This document shows, piece by piece, positions 29,901 to 36,369 of a stretch of DNA of 64,000 bases. Numbering within the stretch: position 1 is the stretch's first letter; each line of letters opens with the position of its first letter. The notes under the pieces are model-generated. The model saw nothing but the letters and a program-made list of their open reading frames with translations. It made no database searches and was not told the origin of the DNA. Both the position numbers and the translations under genes were made by a program. The stretch is from Stenopsyche tienmushanensis (lineage: Eukaryota > Arthropoda > Insecta > Trichoptera > Stenopsychidae): contig WACJ01000132.1 in NCBI GenBank assembly GCA_008973525.1, positions 909,033-973,032 on the forward strand, given 5' to 3'.

Positions 29901-32900
29901 GTCCTGTTAAATCATTACTTTGGATATTATAGTCAAACCAATTTCCAGCTTTTATTCTTAAGTAATTATTATATACAATAGACCCGCGGTAATCCGACAA
30001 ACGTTTTTCAAGGTGATGTCGGATTGTCCAATATGTCGGACTATAGGGTACTCCCTCCGACCCCTTATAGTCCGGAACATTTTAGAAACATCATAAGCAT
30101 AATGGCCACAGCGATTTTGAAAGCGTTCCAACTATCCCTTGCTAGCTACGAAGTCTTCTTTTTTGTTATATCTTTGTAAAAAAAAACTTCGCATTGAAAA
30201 CTGGTAAAACCGTGATTATTTTCCGGAACGAAAAACATAATCAGACCGATATAAACGTTTGGAACTGAACCGAAATTAATAGCTAAATGAAAAAATAATT
30301 ATTCGGAGCCCTGTTTGGCGTGTTAGATTGTTTACAATTTCCTAAGCATTTATGTTGTATCATAAATCACATTATACGAAGTTAACATCTGCATCACCTT
30401 TCATTTCCGCAGGTTTCAGCCACCCCCACACCGGGAAGTGAGTTTATCCATAAACTTTAAATGGAAGCTTTGTTCGGTCGTTGTTTACATTCGCAGGATG
30501 TCTATTCTGGGAAGCAAGGATTTGCGTCAGATGAAAACCAACCATATCGAAACATTATACGGATTGTTGTGCAAGAGAAGCCTTTAAGCAAATGGATTAG
30601 TCTGTTTACAGTGGTGACGTATTTACGATTCAGCGAAAATGGCACGATCACTGGGCCGACTGGTTAATGGGGCCAATTAACTACACACACACACTCAACG
30701 ATCCTTTTTGACGCCCCCTTTAAACAACTAATCCTAGATAATCCCTAAAATACAGCAAATACTTGACATCCCATGTGTCACGCTTTTAGAAATAGGACTA
30801 ATTATAATTTGCTGAAAATCGACACGGATCCCCTGCCATTGACAGACAAGATAAAATTATGACCCAGAACATCATATCTATCTGAATAAACATTCGGGAC
30901 CTTCGTAGAACCATCTATAACAAACGCGTCCTATCATATAACAGGAATTATGTGCTTATAAAAATTGAATTTCATATTAAATTTATGATCTTGTAGTAAA
31001 GCTTTCAATAATATCTCATAAAATCTCAATGCATTGACCAGACCAGAAAAATTAATGATATAATTTTTAAAGCATAACAAATACAAGATTTAAATGTTAC
31101 TCTGTAACAAAGGGAAAAAAAATTATACTGATATATCCTATATTTTTTGTGTCATTCATTTTTAAAATAAGGTAGTTTCCCTGCCGCACCCTATATTCGT
31201 ATCGACTCGCTGAAAATCAACAATTAAACAAAAGGAATTGCCTGACATTTTTCAGCACAAAATTAAACAAAACTTATTTCATTATCCATTCTGACCTTTT
31301 TGCATAATTATTACATATTTGAACACATTTTTCTGTCGTTTTAAATCCCAAAAGTTTTCCTTTTCATATTATCTTCTGCAAGTCTCATGGGCTTTAAAAT
31401 ATTATAAATTTAAATTATTTCTTATTTATAAATTAGTTTTAGTATCCTTCCTGCATAGGAAACATACAATTTTGGAAGAATTAATCATTACATAATATAT
31501 ACGTGTATATTAGACTTTTTATATCAGGTCAGTCCAAAAGTTCGTGCGCATTTTTCGGATTTTTTATAATAGCGTAAATAAAATACAATTTAACATTAGA
31601 TTTCGAACCTGTCGAAATTTGTCGTCGCTTAACTAATGTATTAGTTAGTTTGTCACCAATTTTCGTAAACATCAGACGCATATTGATACTTCAAGTGTAT
31701 CAACCTCGAGATGACTATAAAGAGTTACTTAATCTTTCCATCGTTTACTTGGGAGGAATTCCTGAAAAAGGAGTTTCATTTAGGCCTCCTGATCTTCACC
31801 GTGCTAAATGGATGACTAAAGCTATGTATTACTTAATTTTTTTTAAATTTAATCATCAGCTTAAATTGACGAAAAATGAAATGAAAACAGTGAAAGATAT
31901 TTATCTTTTTACAGTCGTAATATATATATAAAATACTGGTTTCAAGCCCCTGTTGGATATTCAGCATCAAAAAACGACTTACAATTATTAAAAGATATGC
32001 TTTGAAAATATAAACCAAACAATGACCAAAGTTGCCATGTAAAAAATACTGGGCCATTTATAATACTTGTTGAAAGAGTTGATATCTTTTGCATTTTTTG
32101 AAGACAAACTTTCAGTTAAAGATAAGCAAAATGTAGTAGATGCATTAAGAATTAAAGATGTAGAAGATTGCCCTAAAAGAAAAAGCATTGATATCGAACA
32201 CATCATCGAAAATAGCATAGAAGATTCTGTGACTAGCAACTCTACGTTTTTTCTAGATACTGGGTATCTAATCACAATTTTTGAATAAAGATGTTGAAAC
32301 TTGGGAGGATGACTCTGATTTTAAGGCTGTGAAGAAAATGGTCCATTCTATGTAGATAGTGAATAACATTGCTGAGCGTGGTGTTGCCTTAATGAAGGAA
32401 TATAATAAATTGATAACAATCAACGAAGAGCAAAAGCAATATTTGCTTTTGTTAGTAAAAAAGCTTACAGAAAGAAATATTCAAATACAAAAAAATCAGC
32501 GCTTGTATCCTGAATATTTATGATTTTAGTATTAAAAGAGTGTCCTTATTTATTATCTAAACATCTAAACAAATTTTACATGTAAATATTTTATGTTAAT
32601 AAATACAAGTGATTAAAACAGGGTTTTATTTTTTTAATGAAAATTCAAACCTTGATAGCGACCCCTAAATATTATTTTAAAAATTGAAAAAATTAAGGAC
32701 CACCCCAATGTATATATTTATGAATGCATCACAATATCACTTGAATTGGGCATATTACATATTTATATTATTAAATGAATGATTATTTATTTCAGATTAA
32801 GAAAAGTAAAAATGGACCAACGAAAACTCATGGACAATGCCAATACGATAACAGACATGGCAAAGGTAAGTCAACAAATCCGATGCAATTTGATTAATTT

Positions 32901-35900
32901 GTACTCAAATTGCATAGCTTGCTTATGTAAAAGCTTTGCATTCCATTTGACACTAAACAGTATACATTTTAGAGAGAAACTTGCCATTCTCGACATACAA
33001 CCTTCATTAAGTTTTTATCATGCTAGACTTGCCGACGCTTAACAATCACTCGGAGTAGCTGAATTTCATAAATACAAATACAATTAGATTAAATGCTTAG
33101 GTTTGACCATAAACAGACGCTGTAGTTAAATGCAATTGCCAAGTATTACGCTACCAAAGGAATAATATTCCCGACTCTACGCTTCGTTCGTAGTTTTCAC
33201 TTTGTAGACAGTTGGACGATAACAGATGCAGAAAACAAAATATACTCTTCTGTTTGTACATTAACATCATATTATAATTATAGTAATATACATAATTGAA
33301 AACATGTAACTCTTATGATATATACACATAGATTGCTGTATAAACTGCATGTATTGAATTATATTTGAAAAAAATGATTATTGTTAAGCCCTTTTTTACC
33401 TAATTAACATATTAAATATTTATCAATAATTCATCAATTTTGATTTATTTTTTAACCAGAATAAAATCCAAATTTCCTGATAATCAAAATCTTAAATGTC
33501 TTGTATGATATTTTCAACGATGAAAAACGCTCCCTTTGAATTCCATTTATTAATGAAATTATTAAATCAATTCCACTTTTGGGATATTTAATTGATCGTT
33601 TTAATATGTATGCAAATTTAGATTGCTTCCAAAAAATTATATGGCTCATATTTACAAACATCGTTCTTTAAAATATCACTCATCGAGTCACAATGTCAAT
33701 TTTTTTCATAGACACGCTTTAAATAAATCATTGAATATTAAATATATATGAGCCTCTTTGACAATTTGATATTTTTATAGCCTGGCATGTTTAACACACG
33801 ACATTAGTTTTACACTTTTTATATTCTTACTTAACATTTCAATTGATTTTTTGCCGCAAAGGTAAGACGACAGTGCGATTCAGAACAGAACCCCTTTCTT
33901 TTACAGACGCAGAACACTGTATACGAAATTGTATCAGATATGAGTTCCAGACAGGACGCTGTAGATGAACGGTTAGCAAGCTTAGAAGAAAAAATGGTCA
34001 CTTTACAGGTGATTACTCCGTCATAATAACTCATCTATTTTTAATAACTCATTTATTCCATTGAAATAATATTTTGGCGTAAATAAATTTCAGGAGAGAT
34101 TAGAAACTTTACCTGAACTGGTCGCACGTTCACTTCAACAACAACAGGAACGTGCAGAACAAAGAAGACATTTCTTACATCCTGATACAGCTGCACTTGC
34201 AGCACCAACTCCTCATCCCCCAGTTCCATTACCAATACTTTTACCGCATTCTAGGTAAGATTATTGAATTCAAGTATAACTTCATTATTATGCAAGACTT
34301 TTATTAATATTATATAAAATTAATTATATTTTATATGTATGTATAAATCTTATATATATAAAAATGAATGTGTGTCGCAATGTTTGTCAGCATGTCCGAA
34401 TACATTTGTGGTGGTTGATAAGGTAAACAAAGCATAGCAACCGTCGATGTCTTATGTACTGATCAAGTCTTCAATCTTTCATCGACATTGCCAGGAGGTG
34501 GTAACGCATAATGGTCTGGTAAAGTGAAGCATAGCCGCGGGGAAAAATATATTTTTTAAAAGCGAGTATCCGGCAAGCTTTGCAATGCCCAATACTGTAA
34601 GAGTTTTAATATCATATAGCTATCTTCACATAGAATAAATTAATGAATAACAAAATTAACTCTAGGATTCAACACGATCATTGGTGCTATCACTGTCTGA
34701 AAAATATATTAGGGGAAGAAATCACTGAGTTTCTTAAGAAATCAGCGTGATAAAATACAAAAAGTGACTTTTTAATGTGAATTATATGTGAAAGCATTGA
34801 TTAATGATTAAACAAGGATAAAATTCAGTTAGTTCATCATCTTCTATATGTATAAAAATGAATGTGTGTCAGCGTGCTGTTGCGTGTCATCGCAGAGAAA
34901 GATGAACCAGATACGTCCCTAGGCTTTTAGTGAAAAATATGATGAATAATATTAACGAAGAACAGTTTGAAATAGAAACAAGACGCTGTGTCTCAATTAT
35001 TCCGACTGATGTACCTTTCGAATGAAACGTGTGACACACGGGGTATGCGTGCATGCTTCTCACGTGGATAGCTGTATATGAGCTGCTCACGCCCTTTTCA
35101 TTTATTACCATATGTTATGCACTACATATAAAAATATTGTGGATCTTTGGTACGGAGAAAAATATAGGAAGTCTGCTGCCCAACAAAAAAAAGAGTCGTT
35201 GTTTAAAAAAAAAATACTATGATAGAAAGTGTCTACCATATAAAGCTTAAGTTTCAAATTTTAAAACGTCCTTGGGGAGTCTGCTTCTTCGTTTACAATA
35301 CTAAGATGTTGGGTGGTAGAGTTTAAACGAGGCCATACGAACAGCCAAGATAACCACCCCATAAATGGTGAAGAAAATCCACAAAATGACCGTCGACTGT
35401 AAGTGCGCGAATATGGTAGGTCTTTCAAAAAATGCTTAACACCGCATATTGACTGAAAATTCGGACATGAGAAAGCTGTGCGCAAGATGGATACCGCGTT
35501 TGCTCACAATTAAACAAAAACACCGTCATGATTATGTTTCAATCGAGTATTTGGCGATGTTTAACAGCAATGAGGTAGAATTTTTGCATCAATTCAAGAT
35601 GAAGCACGGGTCCATCACTTCACATCTGAGACAAAGGAACATGAGGATCCTCCAGCGACCCGAAGTGTTTATTGGTCCCACCATTCGGGATTTTGCACAG
35701 CAAAGTACAAAACCTGAATTAAATATTCGTTTATTAGCTAGATAAGAAAGCAGCATACATTAGTAAGATAGATAAATATACAGTTTTTATGTGTGAAGAA
35801 AAGTCTACATTCGTTTACGACCTCATTTAGCGCGAGCCATCTATGTAAATTAGCCTCTGAGGGAGCTTCCGTGTTCGTACAGATCATAGAAAATGCCGCA

Positions 35901-36369
35901 AAAAGCCCTAAAAGAGGACGGAGTGGCTGCAAGGTTTGTATGTCCAATCGGTCCGTTTTTCGGACCGCTGATATAGCAAATGAGAGCCATGCGTTCGGAC
36001 ACCATACCTGAATATGTCTACAGAACGATTACGAACTTTCATTATAAAAATAAATTGTCCGTAGAATGCTGATCTGGTGGATTAAAACACCAAATCTTGC
36101 CACCTTGCCGGGTATTCGCTAGTATTATATAAAACTAGATATATTTTATATGTATGTGTAACTATATTATAATATAAGATTTATTGCCACTTTTATAAAA
36201 ATGTCCTCTTCACAGTAGGAGTGTGCCGGCTCCGTCAACACCTGCATATCCATGGCCACCGAGTCCAGTATTACCGCCAGTAACATCACGAATGCCACAT
36301 CTTGTTCCCGAGAATGTTCCCGTAGCACCTCTCGCTCTCCCCGATCGAAGACAAAACCCACCCAGCTGA
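2863..36369 (+). CDS. SK: SK, small-conductance Ca2+-activated K+ channel (3' half, 7 constant exons)
   Basis: SK channels are voltage-independent plasma-membrane K+ channels gated by calmodulin bound permanently to their cytoplasmic tail. They shape the afterhyperpolarisation and excitability of neurons and muscle. Joined exons are 2863-2998, 20925-21035, 27307-27434, 32796-32865, 33907-34008, 34094-34254 and 36219-36369. They read in one frame for about 285 residues to a TGA at 36367-36369. Domains in order: pore helix and filter (SVGFGD, then VPNTYCGRG), S6 ([18 protein letters not shown]), calmodulin-binding domain ([15 protein letters not shown] through [19 protein letters not shown]), coiled coil ([18 protein letters not shown]...) and a Pro-rich tail. 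Every junction has GT/AG borders and matching phase. S1-S5 exons are not in the window. Introns are loaded with transposon remnants. Family assignment is very secure; closeness to insect SK is from memory of the family, not a search. Confidence 0.96.
5190..5392 (+). repeat. dispersed repeat, copy 1 (pair with 12120-12325)
   Basis: Shares a long interrupted match with 12120-12325 in the same orientation: GTGAAACTCCAA, a TTGGTCGGAAAGA-like box, TCGTTTGTAGT, GCGCATGCGCCGCGCC, and CTATTTTATTATGTATTACACAA. The GC-rich core containing GCGCATGCGCC also appears in inverted orientation near 28745-28770. It probably belongs to an old LTR or non-autonomous element; family not known to me. Confidence 0.65.
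7012..7290 (+). repeat. dispersed repeat with two tandem ~121-bp units
   Basis: The unit starts TGTTTGTTCG (7012 and again 7133), followed by ATGCGCTGCCAT, CCGTTCATTAG and ATTGCGATAAAACTTT. Inverted units of the same family lie at 43672-43892. A TATATATAAAAATGAATGT motif at about 7250 is the terminus also seen at 34350, 34850 and, inverted, 43875. It is an interspersed element common in arthropod genomes; the exact class is not certain. Confidence 0.65.
7516..7728. mobile_element. foldback MITE, PIF/Harbinger-like (TAA target duplication)
   Basis: Two inverted arms of about 99 bp surround a spacer of about 15 bp. The arms differ at only about five positions with no gaps, starting GGCCAGATCCACACTATGGTG on the left and GGCCCGATCCACACTATGGTG on the reverse of the right. 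The element is flanked on both sides by TAA (7513-7515 and 7729-7731), the 3-bp duplication typical of PIF/Harbinger. It has no coding capacity. The high arm identity suggests recent activity or recent correction of one arm by the other. Confidence 0.85.
8260..8425 (+). pseudogene. possible PIF/Harbinger transposase trace
   Basis: Split over two frames, the stretch resembles the nuclease core of Harbinger transposases: an I-G-I-M-D-N-T-D segment near 8280, then [13 protein letters not shown] near 8320 and an F-N-I-N-V-A end near 8395. Stops and frameshifts interrupt it. The match is by pattern only and could be chance. A Harbinger-type MITE lies 0.5 kb upstream. Confidence 0.35.
9720..10345 (+). 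pseudogene. mariner transposase remnant with 3' terminal repeat
   Basis: Encodes pieces of a mariner D,D34D transposase. Intact parts include [18 protein letters not shown] (first catalytic Asp, about 9800-9860), [10 protein letters not shown] in another frame (about 9975-10005), [17 protein letters not shown] (about 10050-10105) and an [20 protein letters not shown] end near 10225-10280. The second catalytic position is Glu where mariner has Asp. An internal deletion, a frameshift and an A-run near 10105 disrupt it. The segment up to 10345 ends TTTTTGATCAGACCTCATAG and looks like a mariner terminus. The 5' end is missing. Confidence 0.8.
12120..12325 (+). repeat. dispersed repeat, copy 2 (pair with 5190-5392)
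   Basis: Same blocks and order as the 5.2-kb copy (AAAGTGAAACTCCAA, TTGATCGGAAAGAG, TCGTTTGTAGTATATA, GCGCATGCGCCGCGCC, CTATTTTATTATACATTACACAA). It has insertions between the blocks, so the two copies have diverged independently. Confidence 0.65.
14200..14420. other. isolated GC/CpG-rich patch in SK intron 1
   Basis: Clearly richer in G, C and CpG than its AT-rich surroundings. It includes a GGGGCTGCGGAGCCCC-type inverted repeat near 14230-14245. An ATG at about 14386 opens a short frame of roughly 32 codons. No SK-like residues or obvious donor were found, so an internal promoter or alternative first exon is only a possibility; a foreign insertion is equally possible. Confidence 0.3.
17345..17465 (+). 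repeat. interspersed repeat, inverted copy of 55637-55760
   Basis: From GATGTGATTCGTAATTATAT to GTAGTAAATACATCACCGG it matches the reverse complement of 55637-55760 almost base for base. The second copy lies directly before a hAT transposase C-terminal frame, so this may be a non-autonomous hAT piece. Confidence 0.75.
19120..19235 (+). repeat. CGGTTTTACCGG-family repeat (hAT-like MITE end)
   Basis: Starts AGGGCTTTGAACCGTTATC and continues with CCGGTTCAGTTCAGAAC and TATATCGGTTTTCGATCC. Other copies are at 20050-20172, 29488-29650, 29656-29802 and 30185-30312, with a scrap near 3890-3958. The AGGGCTTCGAAC terminus resembles hAT termini. With 20050-20172 it could bound one element of about 1 kb. 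Confidence 0.6.
19412..19556 (+). repeat. SINE-like repeat, copy 1 of 3
   Basis: Shares GGTGTCCGATCGCGA, CGGTCCAAAAAGCGGACCGATT, GTGGCCACTCTGTCC and TTTTGCGGCATTTTCTATGAT with copies at 35727-36012 (inverted) and 63337-63720. This is the shortest copy, truncated after the CGGCATTTTC block. No tRNA-like A and B boxes were recognised, so the SINE label is tentative. Confidence 0.65.
19873..20006. mobile_element. short pogo/Tigger-like MITE
   Basis: Ends are imperfect inverted repeats: CAGTCAACTCTCGTATAACG on the left and, reversed from the right, TAGTCAACCCTTCTATAGC. The body is about 134 bp and AT-rich with no frame. The CAGT(C/A)(A/G)AC terminus resembles the pogo-like element at 59863-60308. 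Confidence 0.5.
20050..20172 (+). repeat. CGGTTTTACCGG-family repeat, right-end copy
   Basis: Contains TAACGGTTTTACCGGTTATG and ends GTTCCGGTTCGATGCCCTGA, the inverted form of the terminus at 19120. It may be the right end of one element started there, or a separate solo copy. Confidence 0.6.
20925..21035 (+). CDS. SK: SK S6 exon and start of calmodulin-binding domain
   Basis: 111 bp, 37 codons, phase 0 at both ends. It encodes [18 protein letters not shown] (S6 inner helix) and [19 protein letters not shown] (link to the calmodulin-binding domain). The acceptor TTTTCAG has a good pyrimidine tract; the donor is GTAAGT. Typical of SK in sequence and length. Confidence 0.97.
21880..22345 (-). 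mobile_element. non-LTR retrotransposon 3' end (R1-like)
   Basis: On the minus strand a Cys-rich C-terminal motif reads [21 protein letters not shown] (22300-22240), the C-x2-C...H...C type at the end of R1/Jockey ORF2. It is followed by a 3' UTR-like stretch with GGTTTAGTCAGTAAGAATC (about 22002-21984). The first R1 remnant in this window has a similar GGTTTAGT...GTAA block. Strongly truncated. Confidence 0.65.
22346..22945 (-). repeat. composite repeat of unknown type, copy A
   Basis: Read on the minus strand this matches the plus-strand copies at 25890-26165 and 26290-26860. Shared blocks include GGTGTTTCACTCTA, TTTGCAAAAGG(T/C)(G/A)ACACTACTATCTTCAAC, GTCTCCGTG and an AAAGGAACTA(C/G)TACGC-like block. 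Identity looks roughly three quarters by eye. Function unknown; it sits between a mariner piece and a LINE end in this copy. Confidence 0.6.
22946..23475 (-). pseudogene. mariner transposase remnant, minus strand
   Basis: On the minus strand [21 protein letters not shown] (about 23175-23115) is a standard mariner segment before the second catalytic Asp. In another frame the H-H-D-N-T-P-S-H motif follows at about 23037-23013. The upstream end near 23472-23450 reads TTAGGTCCTCCCGAAAGAAA, a mariner-type terminus. Frameshifts and loss of the N-terminal part make it non-functional. Confidence 0.7.
23476..25424. other. intronic stretch without recognised features
   Basis: AT-rich. A 163-codon open frame (24562-25053, plus) shows no domain I know and no splice logic that would join it to SK. 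A small perfect inverted repeat lies at 24373-24395. Confidence 0.5.
24373..24395. repeat. perfect 8-bp stem hairpin
   Basis: GAACCGGC (24373-24380), a 7-base spacer, GCCGGTTC (24388-24395). It is strikingly GC-rich in an AT-rich intron. It may be a decayed transposon terminus; no function is claimed. Confidence 0.5.
25425..25740 (-). mobile_element. gypsy-type LTR remnant with primer-binding-site-like junction
   Basis: On the minus strand an LTR-like stretch has a polyadenylation signal (ATTAATAAAG near 25600) and ends near 25460. It is followed by TGGTGTCAGAAGTGGGAT (about 25457-25440), the form of tRNA primer-binding site junction seen in many insect gypsy-type elements. It shares spaced blocks (GAATA/CTCTTC, GAGAGAGAGA, TCCCGCA(A/G)(T/C)CAA(A/G)GCTA) with 28810-29010. 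No gag or pol frame remains. Confidence 0.6.
25776..27226 (+). mobile_element. nested mariner-related and composite repeats (copies B and C)
   Basis: Bounded on the left by TTAGGTCGGGTACTTTTGGGA (25776) and on the right by TTTCTTTCGGGATGACCTAAT (ends about 27226), both mariner-type termini but of different families. A scrap of the left terminus also occurs near 19597. Inside, the composite repeat occurs twice in direct orientation (about 25890-26165 and 26305-26500), separated by a mariner-like ATTCTGGAAAGA...GCATCATGGCAAA segment. A long match to copy A runs on to about 26860. [17 protein letters not shown] piece near 27000 suggests another mariner fragment. It looks like elements inserted into each other. 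Confidence 0.55.
27307..27434 (+). CDS. SK: SK calmodulin-binding domain exon
   Basis: 128 bp: 42 codons ([20 protein letters not shown], then [22 protein letters not shown]) plus two bases GC. This is the main helical calmodulin-binding segment on which constitutive calmodulin docks. Acceptor TTTTTCAG, donor GTGAGT. The split GC| codon is completed by A of the next constant exon (Ala), or by C of the 18-bp microexon (also Ala). Confidence 0.97.
28720..29130 (-). mobile_element. LTR-like remnant (second copy, diverged)
   Basis: On the minus strand it contains a GAATAAATATTTATT poly(A)-signal region near 28923-28909, a GA microsatellite, and a GCTGCGGGAGG...CCTCCTGCAGC inverted repeat (about 28977-28950). 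Block order matches 25425-25740. Its far end holds the GCGCATGCGCC core shared with the 5.2- and 12.2-kb repeats, which may tie those to the same LTR family. Confidence 0.45.
29488..29650 (+). repeat. CGGTTTTACCGG-family repeat, left copy
   Basis: Begins CAGGGCATTAAATC and carries GTAGCCGGTAAAACCGTTAT, GGAACTGAACC and TTCAGTTATAT blocks. It is inverted relative to the copy that follows directly after it. Confidence 0.55.
29656..29802. mobile_element. complete short hAT-like MITE
   Basis: About 147 bp from AGGGCTTCGAATCATTATTA to CATTCCGGTTCGAAGCCCT. The ends are inverted repeats of 11 bp (AGGGCTTCGAA/TTCGAAGCCCT). The body holds CGGTTTTACCGGTTAT. hAT-type elements commonly have CAGGG-like ends; a clear 8-bp target duplication was not found, so the class is tentative. 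Confidence 0.55.
29974..30180 (+). repeat. pogo/Tigger-like MITE, left part
   Basis: Starts TACAATAGACCCGCGGTAAT, then CCGACAAACGTTTTTCAAGG, TGTCGGACTATAG, CCCCTTATAGTCCGG and CATAATGGCCACAGCG. The same blocks in the same order occur at 59861-60050. The right terminus is not seen here because a hAT-like repeat follows at 30185. Confidence 0.65.
30185..30312 (+). repeat. CGGTTTTACCGG-family repeat, further copy
   Basis: AAACTGGTAAAACCGTGATT at the left and TATTCGGAGCCCTG at the right, with CAGACCGATATAAACG and GGAACTGAACCG between. Same family and orientation as 29488-29650. Confidence 0.55.
30420..30437 (+). CDS. SK: candidate 18-bp in-frame SK microexon in the calmodulin-binding domain
   Basis: CCACCCCCACACCGGGAA is preceded by a pyrimidine-rich acceptor (TTTCATTTCCGCAGGTTTCAG) and followed by the strong donor GTGAGT. 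Its 18 bases keep the phase between 27434 and 32796. The joined protein would read ...LLAIY-ATPTPGK-LRKVK..., six extra residues. Vertebrate SK1 and SK2 are known to have small alternatively spliced insertions (AQK, ARK) at this same point, also ending in Lys before LR-x-VK. The other acceptor at 30411-30412 would make a 25-bp exon that breaks the frame. Inclusion in transcripts is inferred only. Confidence 0.6.
31525..31575 (+). repeat. mariner-type terminal repeat
   Basis: CAGGTCAGTCCAAAAGTTCG followed by TGCGCATTTTTCGG has the look of a mariner-family terminus. No transposase follows; the next recognisable coding trace (from 31670) belongs to a different family. Confidence 0.5.
31670..32523 (+). 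pseudogene. decayed copy of an unclassified multi-copy arthropod protein
   Basis: Segments in shifting frames keep clear protein character. [19 protein letters not shown] and [13 protein letters not shown] (31700-31840) come first, then a TA-slip frameshift at about 31925 and [20 protein letters not shown] (31930-31995). Next are [21 protein letters not shown] (32080-32145) and, after an internal stop, [18 protein letters not shown] (32362-32415) followed by [14 protein letters not shown]. From memory, similar hypothetical proteins recur in many copies in aphid, spider and Hydra genomes; I know of no assigned function. An ATTAATAAA-type poly(A) signal near 32598 follows the end, so a retroposed copy is possible. 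Non-functional here. Confidence 0.6.
32796..32865 (+). CDS. SK: SK calmodulin-binding domain exon, C-terminal helix
   Basis: 70 bp: one base completing Ala plus 23 codons, [20 protein letters not shown] then MAK. Continues the calmodulin-binding helix. Acceptor TTATTTCAG, donor GTAAGT. Confidence 0.97.
32866..33906 (+). other. SK: SK intron 4 (1.0 kb), nothing recognised
   Basis: AT-rich, no repeat terminus or open frame of note. An open-frame extension after 32865 is read-through of the donor and not an exon. Confidence 0.8.
33907..34008 (+). CDS. SK: SK coiled-coil exon
   Basis: 102 bp, 34 codons, phase 0: [20 protein letters not shown] then [14 protein letters not shown]. Heptad-like hydrophobic spacing fits the SK C-terminal coiled coil that helps tetramer assembly. 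Acceptor CTTTTACAG; donor GTGATT, weaker than the other donors in this gene. Confidence 0.96.
34094..34254 (+). CDS. SK: SK C-terminal tail exon 1
   Basis: 161 bp: 53 codons plus AG. Begins [20 protein letters not shown], then [17 protein letters not shown] and a Pro-rich run ending ILLPHS. Separated from the coiled-coil exon by an 85-bp intron, the only short intron here. Donor GTAAGA. Confidence 0.95.
35258..35722 (+). pseudogene. mariner transposase N-terminal remnant
   Basis: In shifting frames it shows mariner N-terminal helix-turn-helix residues: [20 protein letters not shown] (about 35446-35505), then [19 protein letters not shown] (35539-35597) and an I-T-S-H-L region near the first catalytic position. 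The catalytic core is degraded or missing. It is inserted in the last SK intron in the same orientation as SK. Confidence 0.7.
35727..36012 (-). repeat. SINE-like repeat, copy 2 of 3
   Basis: Reverse complement matches 63337-63720 along most of its length: GTCCGAACGCATGG, AGCGGTCCGAAAAACGGACC, CCACTCCGTCCTCTTTTAGG, TTTTTGCGGCAT, CCTCAGAGGCTAATTTACAT and CTATCTTACTAATGTATGCTG. It lies directly after the mariner remnant. Confidence 0.7.
36219..36369 (+). CDS. SK: SK terminal coding exon (Pro-rich tail, stop)
   Basis: Encodes [20 protein letters not shown] then [20 protein letters not shown] and a short end PDRRQNPPS, stop TGA 36367-36369. The acceptor is a tandem site CAG|TAG (AG at 36214-36215 and 36217-36218). 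Using the first adds one Ser (S-R-S-V-P); using the second gives R-S-V-P, the form I recall for Drosophila SK. Both keep the frame. Confidence 0.93.

Larger units (their letters stand above)
27435..32795 (+). other. SK: SK intron 3 (5.4 kb) containing the microexon
   Basis: Holds an LTR-like remnant (28720-29130, minus), three copies of the CGGTTTTACCGG repeat (29488-30312), a pogo-like end (29974-30180), the candidate microexon (30420-30437), a mariner-type terminus (about 31525-31570) and the decayed unclassified repeat protein (31670-32523). The segments 27435-28719 and 30438-31520 show nothing I can support. Confidence 0.8.
34255..36215 (+). other. SK: SK intron 6 (2.0 kb), almost wholly transposon
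   Basis: From about 34345 to 36135 it appears bounded by the two ends of one dispersed element: TATATATAAAAATGAATGTG at about 34350 (again at 34848) and CCGGGTATTCGCTAGTATTA at 36110-36129, the inverted form of the ACTAGCCGATACCC terminus at 43672. Inside it lie a mariner 5' remnant and a SINE-like copy. Confidence 0.6.

Noticed and set aside
30413..30437. 25-bp version of the SK microexon using the first AG
   Set aside because: It would shift the frame at the next constant exon and destroy the rest of the channel; the 18-bp version using the second AG keeps phase.
31525..32523. One mariner element covering the terminus at 31.5 kb and the protein at 31.7-32.5 kb
   Set aside because: The protein blocks have no mariner D,D34D motifs, so the terminus and the coding trace are treated as separate.
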